Shown here piece by piece: positions 36,649 to 47,810 of a DNA stretch of 62,669 nucleotides. The position numbers and the translations under genes were made by a program. This stretch comes from Candidatus Binatia bacterium (lineage in GTDB: Bacteria; Desulfobacterota; Binatia; UBA12015), in NCBI GenBank assembly GCA_036563615.1, contig DATCMB010000005.1:1-62669 (forward strand). Direction: 5' to 3'. The notes under the pieces are model-generated. The model did not search any database and was not told the DNA's origin. It saw nothing but the letters and a program-made list of their open reading frames with translations. Numbering within the stretch: position 1 is the first letter of the stretch; each line of letters begins with the position of its first letter.

Positions 36649-36737
36649 GCGCAGGGCGTCGGCACGGACCGAACGATCGCGGTCTCGACCGCGTTGACAG
36701 TTCGCTGGGGGCTCGCCATCATCGCTCCTTCCACCCC

Positions 36738-38099
36738 ATGCGGATCCATCTGATCTCGCCGACGCACTACCTGCCCGACGGAAGCCTGGCGAAGACGACG
36801 CGCTACTGGACGAGCGGCATCACGCTGCCGTACCTGAAGGCGCTCACGCCGTCGCGGCACCAGGTGACGTTCACCGACGAGCTGATGCACGACCTCGACA
36901 TTGCGCGGGTCGAGCGCGAGGCCGACGTCGTCGGCTTGACGGCGATGGGCCCTCAGATCCGCCGCGCCTACGAGCTCGCCGACCACTTCCGCGAGCGCGG
37001 CAAGAAGGTCGTGCTCGGCGGCACCTGGGTGACGCTCACCGCCGAGGACTCGCTGCGCCACGCCGACGCCGTGGTCGCAGGCGAGGCGGAGTACGTCTGG
37101 GAGCGCGTCCTCGACGACCTCGAGAGCGGACGCAGCGCCGGCATCTACCGCGCCGACCGCTGGCACGACCTGCGCGGGCTCCCGCAGATCGACTACTGGT
37201 CGCTGCCGCTGCTCAAGCCCGAAGCGTTCCGCAAGAGCTGGCTCTACCGGATGTACTTCTTCTGGCCGATCCAGTTCTCGCGCGGCTGCCCGCACCCCTG
37301 CGAGTACTGCGCGGTGCAGACGTACTACGCGCGCACCTACCGCACGCGCCCGCTCGACGAGTTCATCGACGAGGTCGATCGCATGCGCGCGATCGGCGCG
37401 CGCCGCTTTCTCTTCCTCGACGACAATCCCATCGCCAACCCCGAGAAGGCGAAGGAGATGTTCCGCGCGCTCATCCCGAAGAAGATCCAGTGGGTGAGCC
37501 AGGCGACGATCAACGTCGCGCGCGACCCGGAGCTGCTCGATCTCGTCGCGCGCTCGGGCGCGCGCGTGCTGTCGATCGGCTTCGAGAGCCTCAACGAGGA
37601 GAGCCTCGCGTCGGTCGGGAAGAACTTCAACAAGCCGAGCCGCTACGCCGAGGACATCGCGAAGCTGCGCGCGCGCGGCATCCAGGTGATCGCGCTCGTC
37701 ATGGTCGGCCTCGACGGCGACACCCCCGAGACCTTCGCCGCGACGCTGCGCTGGCTCGACGAGAACAAGATCAGCTTCCTCAAGCTGTTCACGCCGGCGC
37801 CCTACCCCGGCACCAAGTTCCACGCCGACATGAAGGCCGCCGGGCGCATCCTCAACGACGACTGGGGTCGCTACGACTACGGCAGCCCGAACGTCGCGCC
37901 GAAGAACATGTCGGCGCGCGAGATGATCGACGGCTTCAACGCCGTCTACTCGGGCTTCTACTCGGTGCGCAGCATGCTGCGCCGCTTCGTCCCGCCGCCG
38001 CGCAAGAACCTGCTCGAGAGCCTGGCGATGATCGTCGCCAACCTGAAGGTCCACGCCTACCTGCGGCGCAACCCGGAAGCCTGGGGGACGATTAGCTGA
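36738..38099 (+). CDS. B12-binding-domain radical SAM protein
   Basis: 453 residues. Residues ~1-150 form a Rossmann-like B12-binding domain (ADVVGLTAMGPQIRRAYELADHFRERGKKVVLGGTWVTLTAEDSLRHADAVVAGEAE). The radical SAM barrel follows with Cys-x3-Cys-x2-Cys in FSRGCPHPCEYCAV (about 177-190) for the [4Fe-4S] cluster, and FLFLDDNPIANPEKAKEMF and VLSIGFESLNEESLASVGK downstream. Family members are cobalamin-dependent methylases or cyclases, including hopanoid and chlorophyll enzymes. Product and substrate cannot be told from sequence. It stands alone, convergent with the GGDEF gene. Confidence 0.85.
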   Translation: MRIHLISPTHYLPDGSLAKTTRYWTSGITLPYLKALTPSRHQVTFTDELMHDLDIARVEREADVVGLTAMGPQIRRAYELADHFRERGKKVVLGGTWVTLTAEDSLRHADAVVAGEAEYVWERVLDDLESGRSAGIYRADRWHDLRGLPQIDYWSLPLLKPEAFRKSWLYRMYFFWPIQFSRGCPHPCEYCAVQTYYARTYRTRPLDEFIDEVDRMRAIGARRFLFLDDNPIANPEKAKEMFRALIPKKIQWVSQATINVARDPELLDLVARSGARVLSIGFESLNEESLASVGKNFNKPSRYAEDIAKLRARGIQVIALVMVGLDGDTPETFAATLRWLDENKISFLKLFTPAPYPGTKFHADMKAAGRILNDDWGRYDYGSPNVAPKNMSAREMIDGFNAVYSGFYSVRSMLRRFVPPPRKNLLESLAMIVANLKVHAYLRRNPEAWGTIS

Positions 38100-38139
38100 C
38101 GCCCCCGCGCGCTGCGTCGCCGAGCGCGGCGCGCTCCGC

Positions 38140-40269
38140 TCACGACACGCCGCTCGCGACCTCGAGCGCGTCGTCCGACGCGATCGCGATGCGGTCGCGG
38201 CCGGCGGTCTTCGCGCGGTAGAGCGCGCGGTCGGCGGCGAGCAGCAGCGCCTTGCCGGAGTCGGCGTGCTGCGGGAAGACGGCGACGCCGAGCGACAGCG
38301 TCACCGGCGTCAGCGTGCGCTCCTGGTGGCGCACGACGATGCGCTTCGCCGCCTCGCGCAGGCTCTCGGCGCGCTGCTGCGCGTCGGCGAGCGACGCCTC
38401 GGGCAAGATGATGACGAACTCCTCGCCGCCGTAACGACAGGCGAGATCCTCGCCGCGGATCGAATTCTGCAGCCTGGCGCCGAGCTCGCACAGCAGCGCG
38501 TCGCCCGCGTCGTGGCCGAAGGCGTCGTTGAACTCCTTGAAGTGGTCGATGTCGAGCATCAGCAGCGCGAGCGGCGCCTTGCGACGCGTGGCGCGCTGCA
38601 GCTCGCGGTCGAGCGACTCCTCCATGTAGCGGCGGTTGAAGAGGTTGGTGAGCGGGTCGCGGATCGACTGGCTGCGCAGGGTCTCGCGCAGGCGGAGGTT
38701 CGCGAGCGCGAGCCCGACCTCGTCGGCGAGCGTGCGCAGCAAGCGCTGCACGGCGGCGCCGCGCTCCTTGATCGACGGCAGGTCGAGCCGGACGTGCAGC
38801 ACGCCGAGCGCCTCGCCCTGGGCGACGAGCGGCAGGCAGACGTACGAGCCGACGCTCGGGTCGACGTGCGCGCAGCGGAGCCCGAGGCGGTGGCTCTCGA
38901 GCACGTGCGACTGGCCGCGGCGCAGCGCCCAGCACGTCTCGGGCGTGAAGCTCTCCTCGGGCGGCGGCGGATCGCCCCAGCGCGTGGCGGCGAACGCCAG
39001 GTTGCGCGACGAGTTCAAGAGGTAGAGCACGCCGCTGCTGCCCGGCAGCAGACGCTCGAACGACTGCGCGATGATGCTCCCCGCTTCCGACTCGTCGGCG
39101 CACGCCTGCAGCAGACCGCTCAGCTCGCCGAGCAGCGAGATCTCGTCGTTGCGCCGCGCGAGCTCCTCGACCGACGCGCGCAGGCTCTCGTTGGTCTCGC
39201 GCAGCTCGAGCTCGGCGCGCTTCGCCGCGGTGACGTCGCGGCACACCGCGACCGCGCCGAGCGCGTCGCCGCTCGCCGACGTGAGCGATCGCGCCGAGAT
39301 GCTGAGCCAGACGGGCTCGGAGCGGCCCTCCGCACGCGTGACGCATTCGAAGGAGTCGACCGACTCGCCGCGCACCGCGCGCCCGATCGGCGTCTCCTCC
39401 GGCGCGAGCGGCGTCTGCGCGTCGCCGCAGCACAGCGTCAGCGCGCGCGCCGCACCGCTCGCCGCGCGCCCGAACAAGCGCTCCGCAGCCGGGTTCATCG
39501 CGATCACGTTGCCGGTCGGGTCGGCGACGACGACGGCGTCGGCCATGCTCGTCAGGATTCCTTCCGCGAGCGCGTGGCTCTTGCGCAGCTCGTGGTGGGT
39601 GCGGCGGTGCGCCCCGGCCTCGCGCGCGAGCAGGAAGAACACGGCCAGGATCAAGAGGGCGCTGACGATCGTCCCGCCGATCACCGCGCCGTTCGCAAAC
39701 CGCGCCTTGCCCTCGGAGAGCGCCGTGCGGACGGCGAGCACCGCCTGCTGCCGCGTGCGCATCTCGGCGACCAGCGAGCGGATGGCGTCCATCTTGGCCT
39801 TGCCGCCCTGGGTGCGGACGGCCTCGGCCGCGGCTTCGAAGCCGTGCGTGCGCCGCAGCCCGACGATCTGACGCGAGCTCGAGACGAGCTGCTCGACGAG
39901 CAGCTCGAGGTCGTCGAGGTGCTCGCGCACCCACTCGTCGTCGACCAGCACGTCGAGACGCGAGAGGTCGCGGCCGACGCGGTGGATCGCGTCGTTCATC
40001 GGCTCGAGGTAGGTCTCCTCGCCGGTGATGACGTAGCCACGCTGCCCGGCCTCGACGTCGGCGACGTCGCTCTGCAGGGCGTCGAGCGCCTGCAAGAATT
40101 CGTGTGCGTCCGCGACCTGGTGGCCGCTGTGGATCAGGTCGGCGCTGCTACGCAGCGAGATCACCCCGACCGCGGCGACGATCGCCAGGGCCAGCGCGAC
40201 CAGGGCAAAGAGCCTTCGCGTGAGCGACATGACGGGGCGCGGGCGCACGAGCGCCCACATCCCCGTCAT
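38140..40269 (-). CDS. Membrane diguanylate cyclase: CHASE3-PAS-GAF-GGDEF
   Basis: 709 residues. A first helix (about 17-37), a helical periplasmic CHASE3-like sensor (about 45-185; VADVEAGQRGYVITGEETYLEP is the CHASE3 core), a second helix (about 197-217), PAS (about 240-350; ILTSMADAVVVADPTGNVIAMNPAAERLFG), coiled coil, GAF (about 385-530) and GGDEF (about 545-700). The active site is GGEEF at 614-618, and an RxxD inhibitory site (605-608, RGED) lies five residues before it, so the enzyme should make cyclic di-GMP under product inhibition. MSLTRR at residue 14 is an alternative start. No EAL domain. Confidence 0.88.
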   Translation of the reverse strand: MTGMWALVRPRPVMSLTRRLFALVALALAIVAAVGVISLRSSADLIHSGHQVADAHEFLQALDALQSDVADVEAGQRGYVITGEETYLEPMNDAIHRVGRDLSRLDVLVDDEWVREHLDDLELLVEQLVSSSRQIVGLRRTHGFEAAAEAVRTQGGKAKMDAIRSLVAEMRTRQQAVLAVRTALSEGKARFANGAVIGGTIVSALLILAVFFLLAREAGAHRRTHHELRKSHALAEGILTSMADAVVVADPTGNVIAMNPAAERLFGRAASGAARALTLCCGDAQTPLAPEETPIGRAVRGESVDSFECVTRAEGRSEPVWLSISARSLTSASGDALGAVAVCRDVTAAKRAELELRETNESLRASVEELARRNDEISLLGELSGLLQACADESEAGSIIAQSFERLLPGSSGVLYLLNSSRNLAFAATRWGDPPPPEESFTPETCWALRRGQSHVLESHRLGLRCAHVDPSVGSYVCLPLVAQGEALGVLHVRLDLPSIKERGAAVQRLLRTLADEVGLALANLRLRETLRSQSIRDPLTNLFNRRYMEESLDRELQRATRRKAPLALLMLDIDHFKEFNDAFGHDAGDALLCELGARLQNSIRGEDLACRYGGEEFVIILPEASLADAQQRAESLREAAKRIVVRHQERTLTPVTLSLGVAVFPQHADSGKALLLAADRALYRAKTAGRDRIAIASDDALEVASGVS

Positions 40270-40309
40270 CGGCGCTGCTTCGCAGAAACCTTAGCGTTTG
40301 CCGAACCGG

Positions 40310-41761
40310 CTACTGGAGCACCCGGAACGACTCGCGGGCGAAGTCGAGCGGTCCGTCGGGGAACAGACCGAAGAAGATCGTGCCGACGGTCGCGAGCAGC
40401 AGGCAGGCGATCAGGAAGGGCGCCGGCTGGACCGTCACCGCCTTCTCGGGCTCGCGCATGAACATCTCGATGATCAGGCGCAGGTAGTAGTACGCCGACA
40501 CGGCGCTGTTCAGCACCATGATCACCGCGAGCCAGATGTAGCCGGCGTCGACGATCGCCTCGATCAAGTAGAGCTTGCCGACGAAGCCGACGAGCGGCGG
40601 GATGCCGGTCAGCGACAGCATGAACAACGCCATCGCCGCGGCGACCAGCGGGTGGCGCTGCGCGAGGCCCGCGTAGTCGGAGAACTGCTCGTTCGGCTCG
40701 CCCTTCGCGCCGAGCGCGGTCACCACGGCGAACGCGCCGAGGTTCATGAAGGCGTACGCGAGCAGGTAGAACAGCACCGCGCCGCCGCCGCGCGGCGTGC
40801 CGGCGACGATCGCGGCGAGCAGGTAGCCGGCGTGCGCGATGCTCGAGTACGCGAGCATGCGCTTGACGTTGCTCTGGACGATGGCGACGAAGTTGCCCAC
40901 CGTCATGGTGAGCACCGACAGCCACCACAGCACCATCGCCCAGTCGGCGTGCAGCGACGAGAACGCGGTGATGAACAGCCGCGCGAAGCCGGCGACCGCC
41001 GCGGCCTTGATGCCGACCGCCATCAGCGCGGTCACCGTGGTCGGCGCGCCCTGGTAGACGTCGGGCGCCCAGAAGTGGAACGGCACCGCGCTCACCTTGA
41101 AGCCGAGCGCGACGATCAGCAGCGCGACGCCGCCCAGCACGACGACGCGGTTCGCGCTCGGGAGCGCGGCGGCGATCGCCGAGTACGCGGTCGAGCCGGT
41201 GACGCCGTAGAACACGGCGATGCCGTAGAGCAGGAAGCCCGTCGCGAACGCGCCGAGCAGGAAGTACTTGAGCGCCGCCTCGCCCGACGCGCGGTCCGTG
41301 CGGTGGATGCCGGCCAGCACGTACGCGGCGATCGACATGATCTCGAGGCCGAGGAACAGGACGATGAGGTCGCGCGCCGCGCCCATCACCATCATGCCCG
41401 ACGCCGCGAACAGCACGAGCGGGTAGAACTCGCGCGCGCGCACGCCGAGGGTCGCGAGGTACGCGGGCGCGGTGAGGATGCTCGCTCCGGCCGCGAGCAG
41501 GCAGACGACGTTGGTGAACGCCGCGACGCCGTCGAGCGCGAACGTGCCGTGGAAGGCCGTGTGCGCGTTGTTCCACAGCAGAGCGGTCGCGACGATGCCG
41601 CCCACGACGCCGGCCAGCGAGAACCACACCGGACGGTACGGCTCGTCCGAACGGTCGTCGACGAAGGCCTCGACCAGCAGGCCGGCCATCGCCACCACCA
41701 GCACGACCAGGACGGGCGCGAGCGCGCGCGCCTCGTCGGCTCCGAAGACGACCTCGATCAC
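40310..41761 (-). CDS. nuoN: NADH-quinone oxidoreductase subunit N
   Basis: 483 residues with about 14 membrane helices; proton-translocating antiporter-like subunit of complex I. Proton_antipo_M features: FLGLEIMSIAAYVLAGIHRTDRASGEAALKYFLLGAFATGFLLYGIAVFYGVTGST (key Glu and Lys) and KVSAVPFHFWAPDVYQGAPTTVTALMAVGIKAAAVAGFARL. The GTG start overlaps the nuoM stop (GTGA). Last gene of the operon. Confidence 0.92.
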   Translation of the reverse strand: MIEVVFGADEARALAPVLVVLVVAMAGLLVEAFVDDRSDEPYRPVWFSLAGVVGGIVATALLWNNAHTAFHGTFALDGVAAFTNVVCLLAAGASILTAPAYLATLGVRAREFYPLVLFAASGMMVMGAARDLIVLFLGLEIMSIAAYVLAGIHRTDRASGEAALKYFLLGAFATGFLLYGIAVFYGVTGSTAYSAIAAALPSANRVVVLGGVALLIVALGFKVSAVPFHFWAPDVYQGAPTTVTALMAVGIKAAAVAGFARLFITAFSSLHADWAMVLWWLSVLTMTVGNFVAIVQSNVKRMLAYSSIAHAGYLLAAIVAGTPRGGGAVLFYLLAYAFMNLGAFAVVTALGAKGEPNEQFSDYAGLAQRHPLVAAAMALFMLSLTGIPPLVGFVGKLYLIEAIVDAGYIWLAVIMVLNSAVSAYYYLRLIIEMFMREPEKAVTVQPAPFLIACLLLATVGTIFFGLFPDGPLDFARESFRVLQ

Positions 41762-43392
41762 CGCAACTCCCCCGTCGCCGTCGCTTGCGTGACGTTGTGC
41801 GCGAGCCGCGCGTCGTCATCCTCGCGCACGAGCTGCGCCTCGTCCTCCTCCTGGCCGTCTTCGACGCTCGCCAGCGGACGCTGCTTGTCGCCCATGTGAC
41901 GGTCGGCGCCGGCGCGCTCGAGGCGCTGCAACAGCACCGCCGCGGTCGGCTCGATGCGATCGAGGAACGGCTTGGGATAGATGCCGATCCAGAAGATCAG
42001 CAGGATCACCGGGGCGACGGCCGCGATCTCACGCGCCGACAGGTCCTTCAGCGAGCGGTTCTCCTCGTGCGTCACCGGGCCGAAGATGACCCGCTTGTAC
42101 ATCGTCAGCAGGTAGGCCGCGCCGAGCACCACGCCGAGCGTCGCGATCGCGGCCGCCCACGGGTGCGCGCGATACGCGCCGAGCAGGATCAGGAACTCGC
42201 CGACGAAGCCGTTCAGCCCGGGCAGGCCGATCGACGACAGCGTGACGATCAGGAACAGGCTCGAGAAGATCGGCACGACCGCCCACAGGCCGCCGTACTG
42301 CGAGATCTGCCGCGTGTGCCGGCGGTCGTAGATGAAGCCGATCAGGATGAAGAGCGCGCCCGTCGACAGACCGTGGTTGACCATCTGCAGGACGCCGCCC
42401 GTCATGCCGGTGCGGTTGAAGGCGTAGATGCCGAGCATGACGAAGCCGAGGTGGCTCACCGACGAGTAGGCGACGAGCCGCTTCATGTCGGCCTGCGGCA
42501 ACGACACCATCGCGCCGTAGATGATCCCCACGACGGCGAGGCCGATGATCCACGGGAACGCGTCTTGCGCGGCGAGCGGAAACATCGGCAGCGCGAAGCG
42601 CAGGAAGCCGTAGGCGCCCATCTTCAGCAGCACGCCCGCCAGGTCGACCGAGCCGCCGGTCGGCGCCTCGGTGTGCGCGTCCGGCAGCCAGGTGTGGAAG
42701 GGCACCATGGGCACCTTGATCATGAAGGCGATCGCGAACGCCCAGAACAGGAAGGTCTGCTCGGTGTAGCTGAGCTTCGTGTCGTAGAGCGTCAGGATGT
42801 CGAAGCTGAGCTGGCCGGTCTTGGCGTGCGTCAAGACCAGATACAGCATCGCGACCAGCATCAGCGCGCTGCCCGCCATCGTGTAGATGACGAACTTGAT
42901 CGCCGCGTAGCGCCGGCGCGGACCGCCCCAGATCCCGATGACGAACACCATCGGGAAGAGCATCAGCTCCCAGAACATGAAGAACAGGAACAGGTCCGTC
43001 GCGACCAGCGCGCCCAGCATGCCGCTCTCGAGCAGCAGCATGAAGAACATGAACTCCTTCACGCGGTGCTGGATGTCGGTCCACGCGGCGAGGATGACGA
43101 CCGGCGTGAGGAACGTCGTCAGCAGGATCAGCCAGAGCGAGAAGCCGTCGACGCCGACCGAGTAGTTGATGCCGAGGCTCGGCATCCACGGGACGCTCTC
43201 GGTGAGCTGCAGCGTGCCGACCGTCGGATCGAACGCGGCCAGCACCAGGAGCGACAGGAAGAACGGGATCAGCGACAGCCAGAACGCCACCTGACGCGGG
43301 ATGGTGACGGGCTGCGCCGGCAGCGCGCTGATGATCAGCGACGCGATGAACGGCGTAACGACGACGAGCGAGAGCAGCGGCAGCTGGTCCAT
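41758..43392 (-). CDS. nuoM: NADH-quinone oxidoreductase subunit M
   Basis: 544 residues from the ATG at 43392 (GGAAG upstream; a TTG four codons earlier is possible). Antiporter-like complex I subunit: LFFMFWELMLFPMVFVIGIWGG (conserved Glu), IKVPMVPFHTWLPDAHTEAPTGGSVDLAGVLLKMGAYGFLRFALP. Normal members end soon after the last helix; here ~50 hydrophilic residues (GDKQRPLASVEDGQEEDEAQ...) are appended at the C-terminus on the cytoplasmic or periplasmic face. Confidence 0.92.
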   Translation of the reverse strand: MDQLPLLSLVVVTPFIASLIISALPAQPVTIPRQVAFWLSLIPFFLSLLVLAAFDPTVGTLQLTESVPWMPSLGINYSVGVDGFSLWLILLTTFLTPVVILAAWTDIQHRVKEFMFFMLLLESGMLGALVATDLFLFFMFWELMLFPMVFVIGIWGGPRRRYAAIKFVIYTMAGSALMLVAMLYLVLTHAKTGQLSFDILTLYDTKLSYTEQTFLFWAFAIAFMIKVPMVPFHTWLPDAHTEAPTGGSVDLAGVLLKMGAYGFLRFALPMFPLAAQDAFPWIIGLAVVGIIYGAMVSLPQADMKRLVAYSSVSHLGFVMLGIYAFNRTGMTGGVLQMVNHGLSTGALFILIGFIYDRRHTRQISQYGGLWAVVPIFSSLFLIVTLSSIGLPGLNGFVGEFLILLGAYRAHPWAAAIATLGVVLGAAYLLTMYKRVIFGPVTHEENRSLKDLSAREIAAVAPVILLIFWIGIYPKPFLDRIEPTAAVLLQRLERAGADRHMGDKQRPLASVEDGQEEDEAQLVREDDDARLAHNVTQATATGELR

Positions 43393-43408
43393 CACGGCTT
43401 CCAAATCT

Positions 43409-45376
<1,968 letters not shown>

Positions 45377-45383
45377 CTCTCGC

Positions 45384-45689
45384 CTACCAGCGCAGCAGGT
45401 TGATCTCGTCGGCGTTGACGGTGCGGCGCTGCGAGTAGATCGCGAGGAAGATCGCGAGACCGACCGCGACCTCGGCCGCGGCGACCGTCATGACGAAGAA
45501 GACGATCACCTGCCCGTCCATCGAGAGCTGCTGCCGCGCGAGCGCGACGAACGTCAGGTTCACCGCGTTCAGCATCAGCTCGACCGACATCAGGATGACG
45601 ATCACGTTGCGCCGCAGCAGAACGCCCGCGCAGCCGATCGCGAAGATCAGCGCGGCGAGGATCAGATAGTGCTCGACCGACACGCCCAT
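45384..45689 (-). CDS. nuoK: NADH-quinone oxidoreductase subunit K
   Basis: 101 residues, three helices, normal length. The signature is [43 protein letters not shown] (buried Glu in helix 2 and in [12 protein letters not shown]) and [33 protein letters not shown]. Start 16 bp after the nuoJ stop. Confidence 0.94.
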   Translation of the reverse strand: MGVSVEHYLILAALIFAIGCAGVLLRRNVIVILMSVELMLNAVNLTFVALARQQLSMDGQVIVFFVMTVAAAEVAVGLAIFLAIYSQRRTVNADEINLLRW

Positions 45690-45705
45690 CCCGCCGGCCT
45701 CCTCC

Positions 45706-46191
45706 TCAAGCCTTGCGCCGCGCCATGACGACGGCGCCCACGACCGCGACGAGCAGCAGCACGCTGGTCAGCTCGAACGGCAGTAAGCTCTTCGCGAACA
45801 GGTTCTCCGCGAGCAGCTCGGTCGTGCCGAACCCGGCCGGCGGCGACGCGATCTGCATCGGCTCGTAAACGATCGCCAGCACGCCGAGCTCGAGCGCGAG
45901 CAGCAGCGCGAAGGCGAGCCCGGCCGTGCCGAACTTGGACAGCCGGAAGCTTCGTTGCTCCACCTCGACGTTGAGCAGCATGATCACGAACAAAAACAGG
46001 ATGACGATCGCGCCGGCGTAGACGATCACCTGCAGCATCGCGATCAGCTCCGCGTCGAGGAGCACGAACGCGACGGCGATCAGGAAGAGCGTGTTCACCA
46101 GCGCGAGCGCCGAGTAGATCGGGTTGCGGTGCAGGATCACCGTCAACGCCGAGGCGATCATCAGAATGGCGATGAAGTAGAAAGCGATCAC
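45706..46191 (-). CDS. nuoJ: NADH-quinone oxidoreductase subunit J
   Basis: 161 residues from a GTG at 46191 that overlaps the nuoH stop (GTGA). This matches the other junctions in the operon better than the TTG at 46203, which lacks spacing from a ribosome site. Five helices: [67 protein letters not shown], with the conserved [18 protein letters not shown] of NuoJ. Length is normal. Confidence 0.9.
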   Translation of the reverse strand: MIAFYFIAILMIASALTVILHRNPIYSALALVNTLFLIAVAFVLLDAELIAMLQVIVYAGAIVILFLFVIMLLNVEVEQRSFRLSKFGTAGLAFALLLALELGVLAIVYEPMQIASPPAGFGTTELLAENLFAKSLLPFELTSVLLLVAVVGAVVMARRKA

Positions 46192-47294
46192 GCGACCGTC
46201 CAACCTTCGAGCGCGAGCACCAGAACGGCGGTCACGGCGACGTTTGCGAGCCCGATCGGCAGCAGACGCTTCCAGCCGAGGGTCATGAGGTGGTCGTAAC
46301 GCATGCGCGGGAACGTCCAGCGCACGAGGATCTGCAGCCAGCAGAAGATGAAGAGCTTGATGAGGAACGACGCGACCTGCAGCAACGTCACCACCAGCGA
46401 CGGCACCGCGAAGAAGTAGCCGCCCGGCAGGTGGAAGCCGTCACGGTAGAGATACGGCACCTGCCAGCCACCGAAGAACAGCGTCGTGACCAGCGCCGCG
46501 ACGATCGCGATCTCGATGAAGTCCGACATCATGAACATCGACTGCTTCGAGCCGGAGTACTCGGTGTAGAAGCCGGCCACGAGCTCCGACTCCGCCTCGG
46601 GCAGGTCGAACGGCGCGCGCTTCGACTCGGCCATCCCCGCGATGAAGAAGATGATCAGCGCGAGCGGCTGGTAGAAGACGCCCCAGGCCGGGATCACGCC
46701 CCACATGAGCTGCCCCTGCGCGCGCGCGATCTCCTGCAGATCGAGCGTGCCGTAGGTGAGCACCACCGCGACCAGCGCGAGCCCCATCCCGAGCTCGTAC
46801 GAGATCATCTGCGCCGAGCCGCGCACGCCGCCCAGGAACGCGTAGCGCGAGTTCGACGCCCAGCCGCCGATGATCACGCCGTACACGCCGAGCGACACCA
46901 TGCCGAGGATGAACAGCAGCCCGACGTTGAGCTCCGCCGCCTGCAGGTTGATCACCGTGTCGCCGATCACCAGCACGTCGCCGAACGGCACCACCGCGAA
47001 CGTGACGAACAGCGGCAGCACCGCCGCGAACGGCGCGAGCCAGTGCAGGAAGCGGTCGGCGTCCTTGGGGACGATGTCTTCCTTGTGGAAGAGCTTCAGC
47101 GGGTCGGCCATCAGCGTGTTGACGATGCCGAGGTTGAAGGGCAGCAGCCCGCCGAAGATGTTCGCGCGGTTCGCGCCGACGCGGTCCTGAATCAGCGCCG
47201 AGCCTTTGCGCTCGATCCACAGCAGCAGGACCGTGACCTGCAGGATGATGAACAGCGCGACCAGCGCCTTGCCGAAGGCGATCAACAGCTCCAT
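46188..47294 (-). CDS. nuoH: NADH-quinone oxidoreductase subunit H
   Basis: 368 residues, eight or nine helices, quinone-chamber subunit. Clear signature: LLLWIERKGSALIQDRVGANRANIFGGLLPFNLGIVNTLMADPLKLFHKEDIVP and KRAPFDLPEAESELVAGFYTEYSGSKQSMFMMSDF (cytosolic acidic loop). In most operons nuoI follows nuoH; here nuoJ follows directly, and no nuoI is found anywhere in the window. Confidence 0.93.
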   Translation of the reverse strand: MELLIAFGKALVALFIILQVTVLLLWIERKGSALIQDRVGANRANIFGGLLPFNLGIVNTLMADPLKLFHKEDIVPKDADRFLHWLAPFAAVLPLFVTFAVVPFGDVLVIGDTVINLQAAELNVGLLFILGMVSLGVYGVIIGGWASNSRYAFLGGVRGSAQMISYELGMGLALVAVVLTYGTLDLQEIARAQGQLMWGVIPAWGVFYQPLALIIFFIAGMAESKRAPFDLPEAESELVAGFYTEYSGSKQSMFMMSDFIEIAIVAALVTTLFFGGWQVPYLYRDGFHLPGGYFFAVPSLVVTLLQVASFLIKLFIFCWLQILVRWTFPRMRYDHLMTLGWKRLLPIGLANVAVTAVLVLALEGWTVA

Positions 47295-47349
47295 CGACGA
47301 CCCCGCCGCGCTCCTCTCCCCCGTTGGGCTGCTCGCTCGAGCAACGCCC

Positions 47350-47709
47350 TCAGTCCCATTCCAGAGCGCCGACGCGCCAGACGTAGGCGAGCCCGACGCC
47401 GAGCACCGCCACGAAGGCGGCCATCTCCCAGAGCCCCATCCAGCCGAGGCGACGGAAGACGACCGCCCAGGGATACATGAACACCACCTCGACGTCGAAG
47501 ACCACGAACAGGATCGCGACGAGGTAGAACTTGACCGGGAACCGCATGCCGCGGATCGAGCCGATCGGCGGGTTGCCGGTCTCGAAGATCTCGAGCTTGG
47601 CCTTCGACTCCCGCTTCGGGCCCAGCAGCCAGCTCGCGCTCATCATGATCGCAGCGACGAGCGCGCAGAGCGCGAAGCTGATCAGCAGAGCGATGTAGGG
47701 ATTCGTCAC
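47350..47709 (-). CDS. nuoA: NADH-quinone oxidoreductase subunit A
   Basis: 119 residues with three helices: ALLISFALCALVAAIMMSASWLLGPKRESKAKLEIFETGNPPIGSIRGMRFPVKFYLVAILFVVFDVEVVFMYPWAVVF, the ND3 signature with the E-x-G-N/C-P loop between helices 1 and 2 (the redox-sensitive Cys of many homologues is Asn here). GTG start with GAGAG upstream. First gene of the operon. Confidence 0.93.
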   Translation of the reverse strand: MTNPYIALLISFALCALVAAIMMSASWLLGPKRESKAKLEIFETGNPPIGSIRGMRFPVKFYLVAILFVVFDVEVVFMYPWAVVFRRLGWMGLWEMAAFVAVLGVGLAYVWRVGALEWD

Positions 47710-47757
47710 GCGGCAGCTCTCGAAGGATTAGGCGGCATGCGCCGCAAAACCGTCCGG

Positions 47758-47785
47758 AGATTAGAGATTCCATTTGCCAAGTCAA
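47758..47785 (-). promoter_or_regulatory. Predicted sigma-70 promoter of the nuo operon
   Basis: On the reverse strand TTGACT (47785-47780) and TAATCT (47763-47758) are 16 bp apart, about 50 bp before the nuoA GTG. The transcript would begin with a small GCGGC-ATGC-GCCGC hairpin (47732-47745). Confidence 0.6.
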
Positions 47786-47810
47786 ATTGCCTCGGCTAAC
47801 GCGCCGCGGG

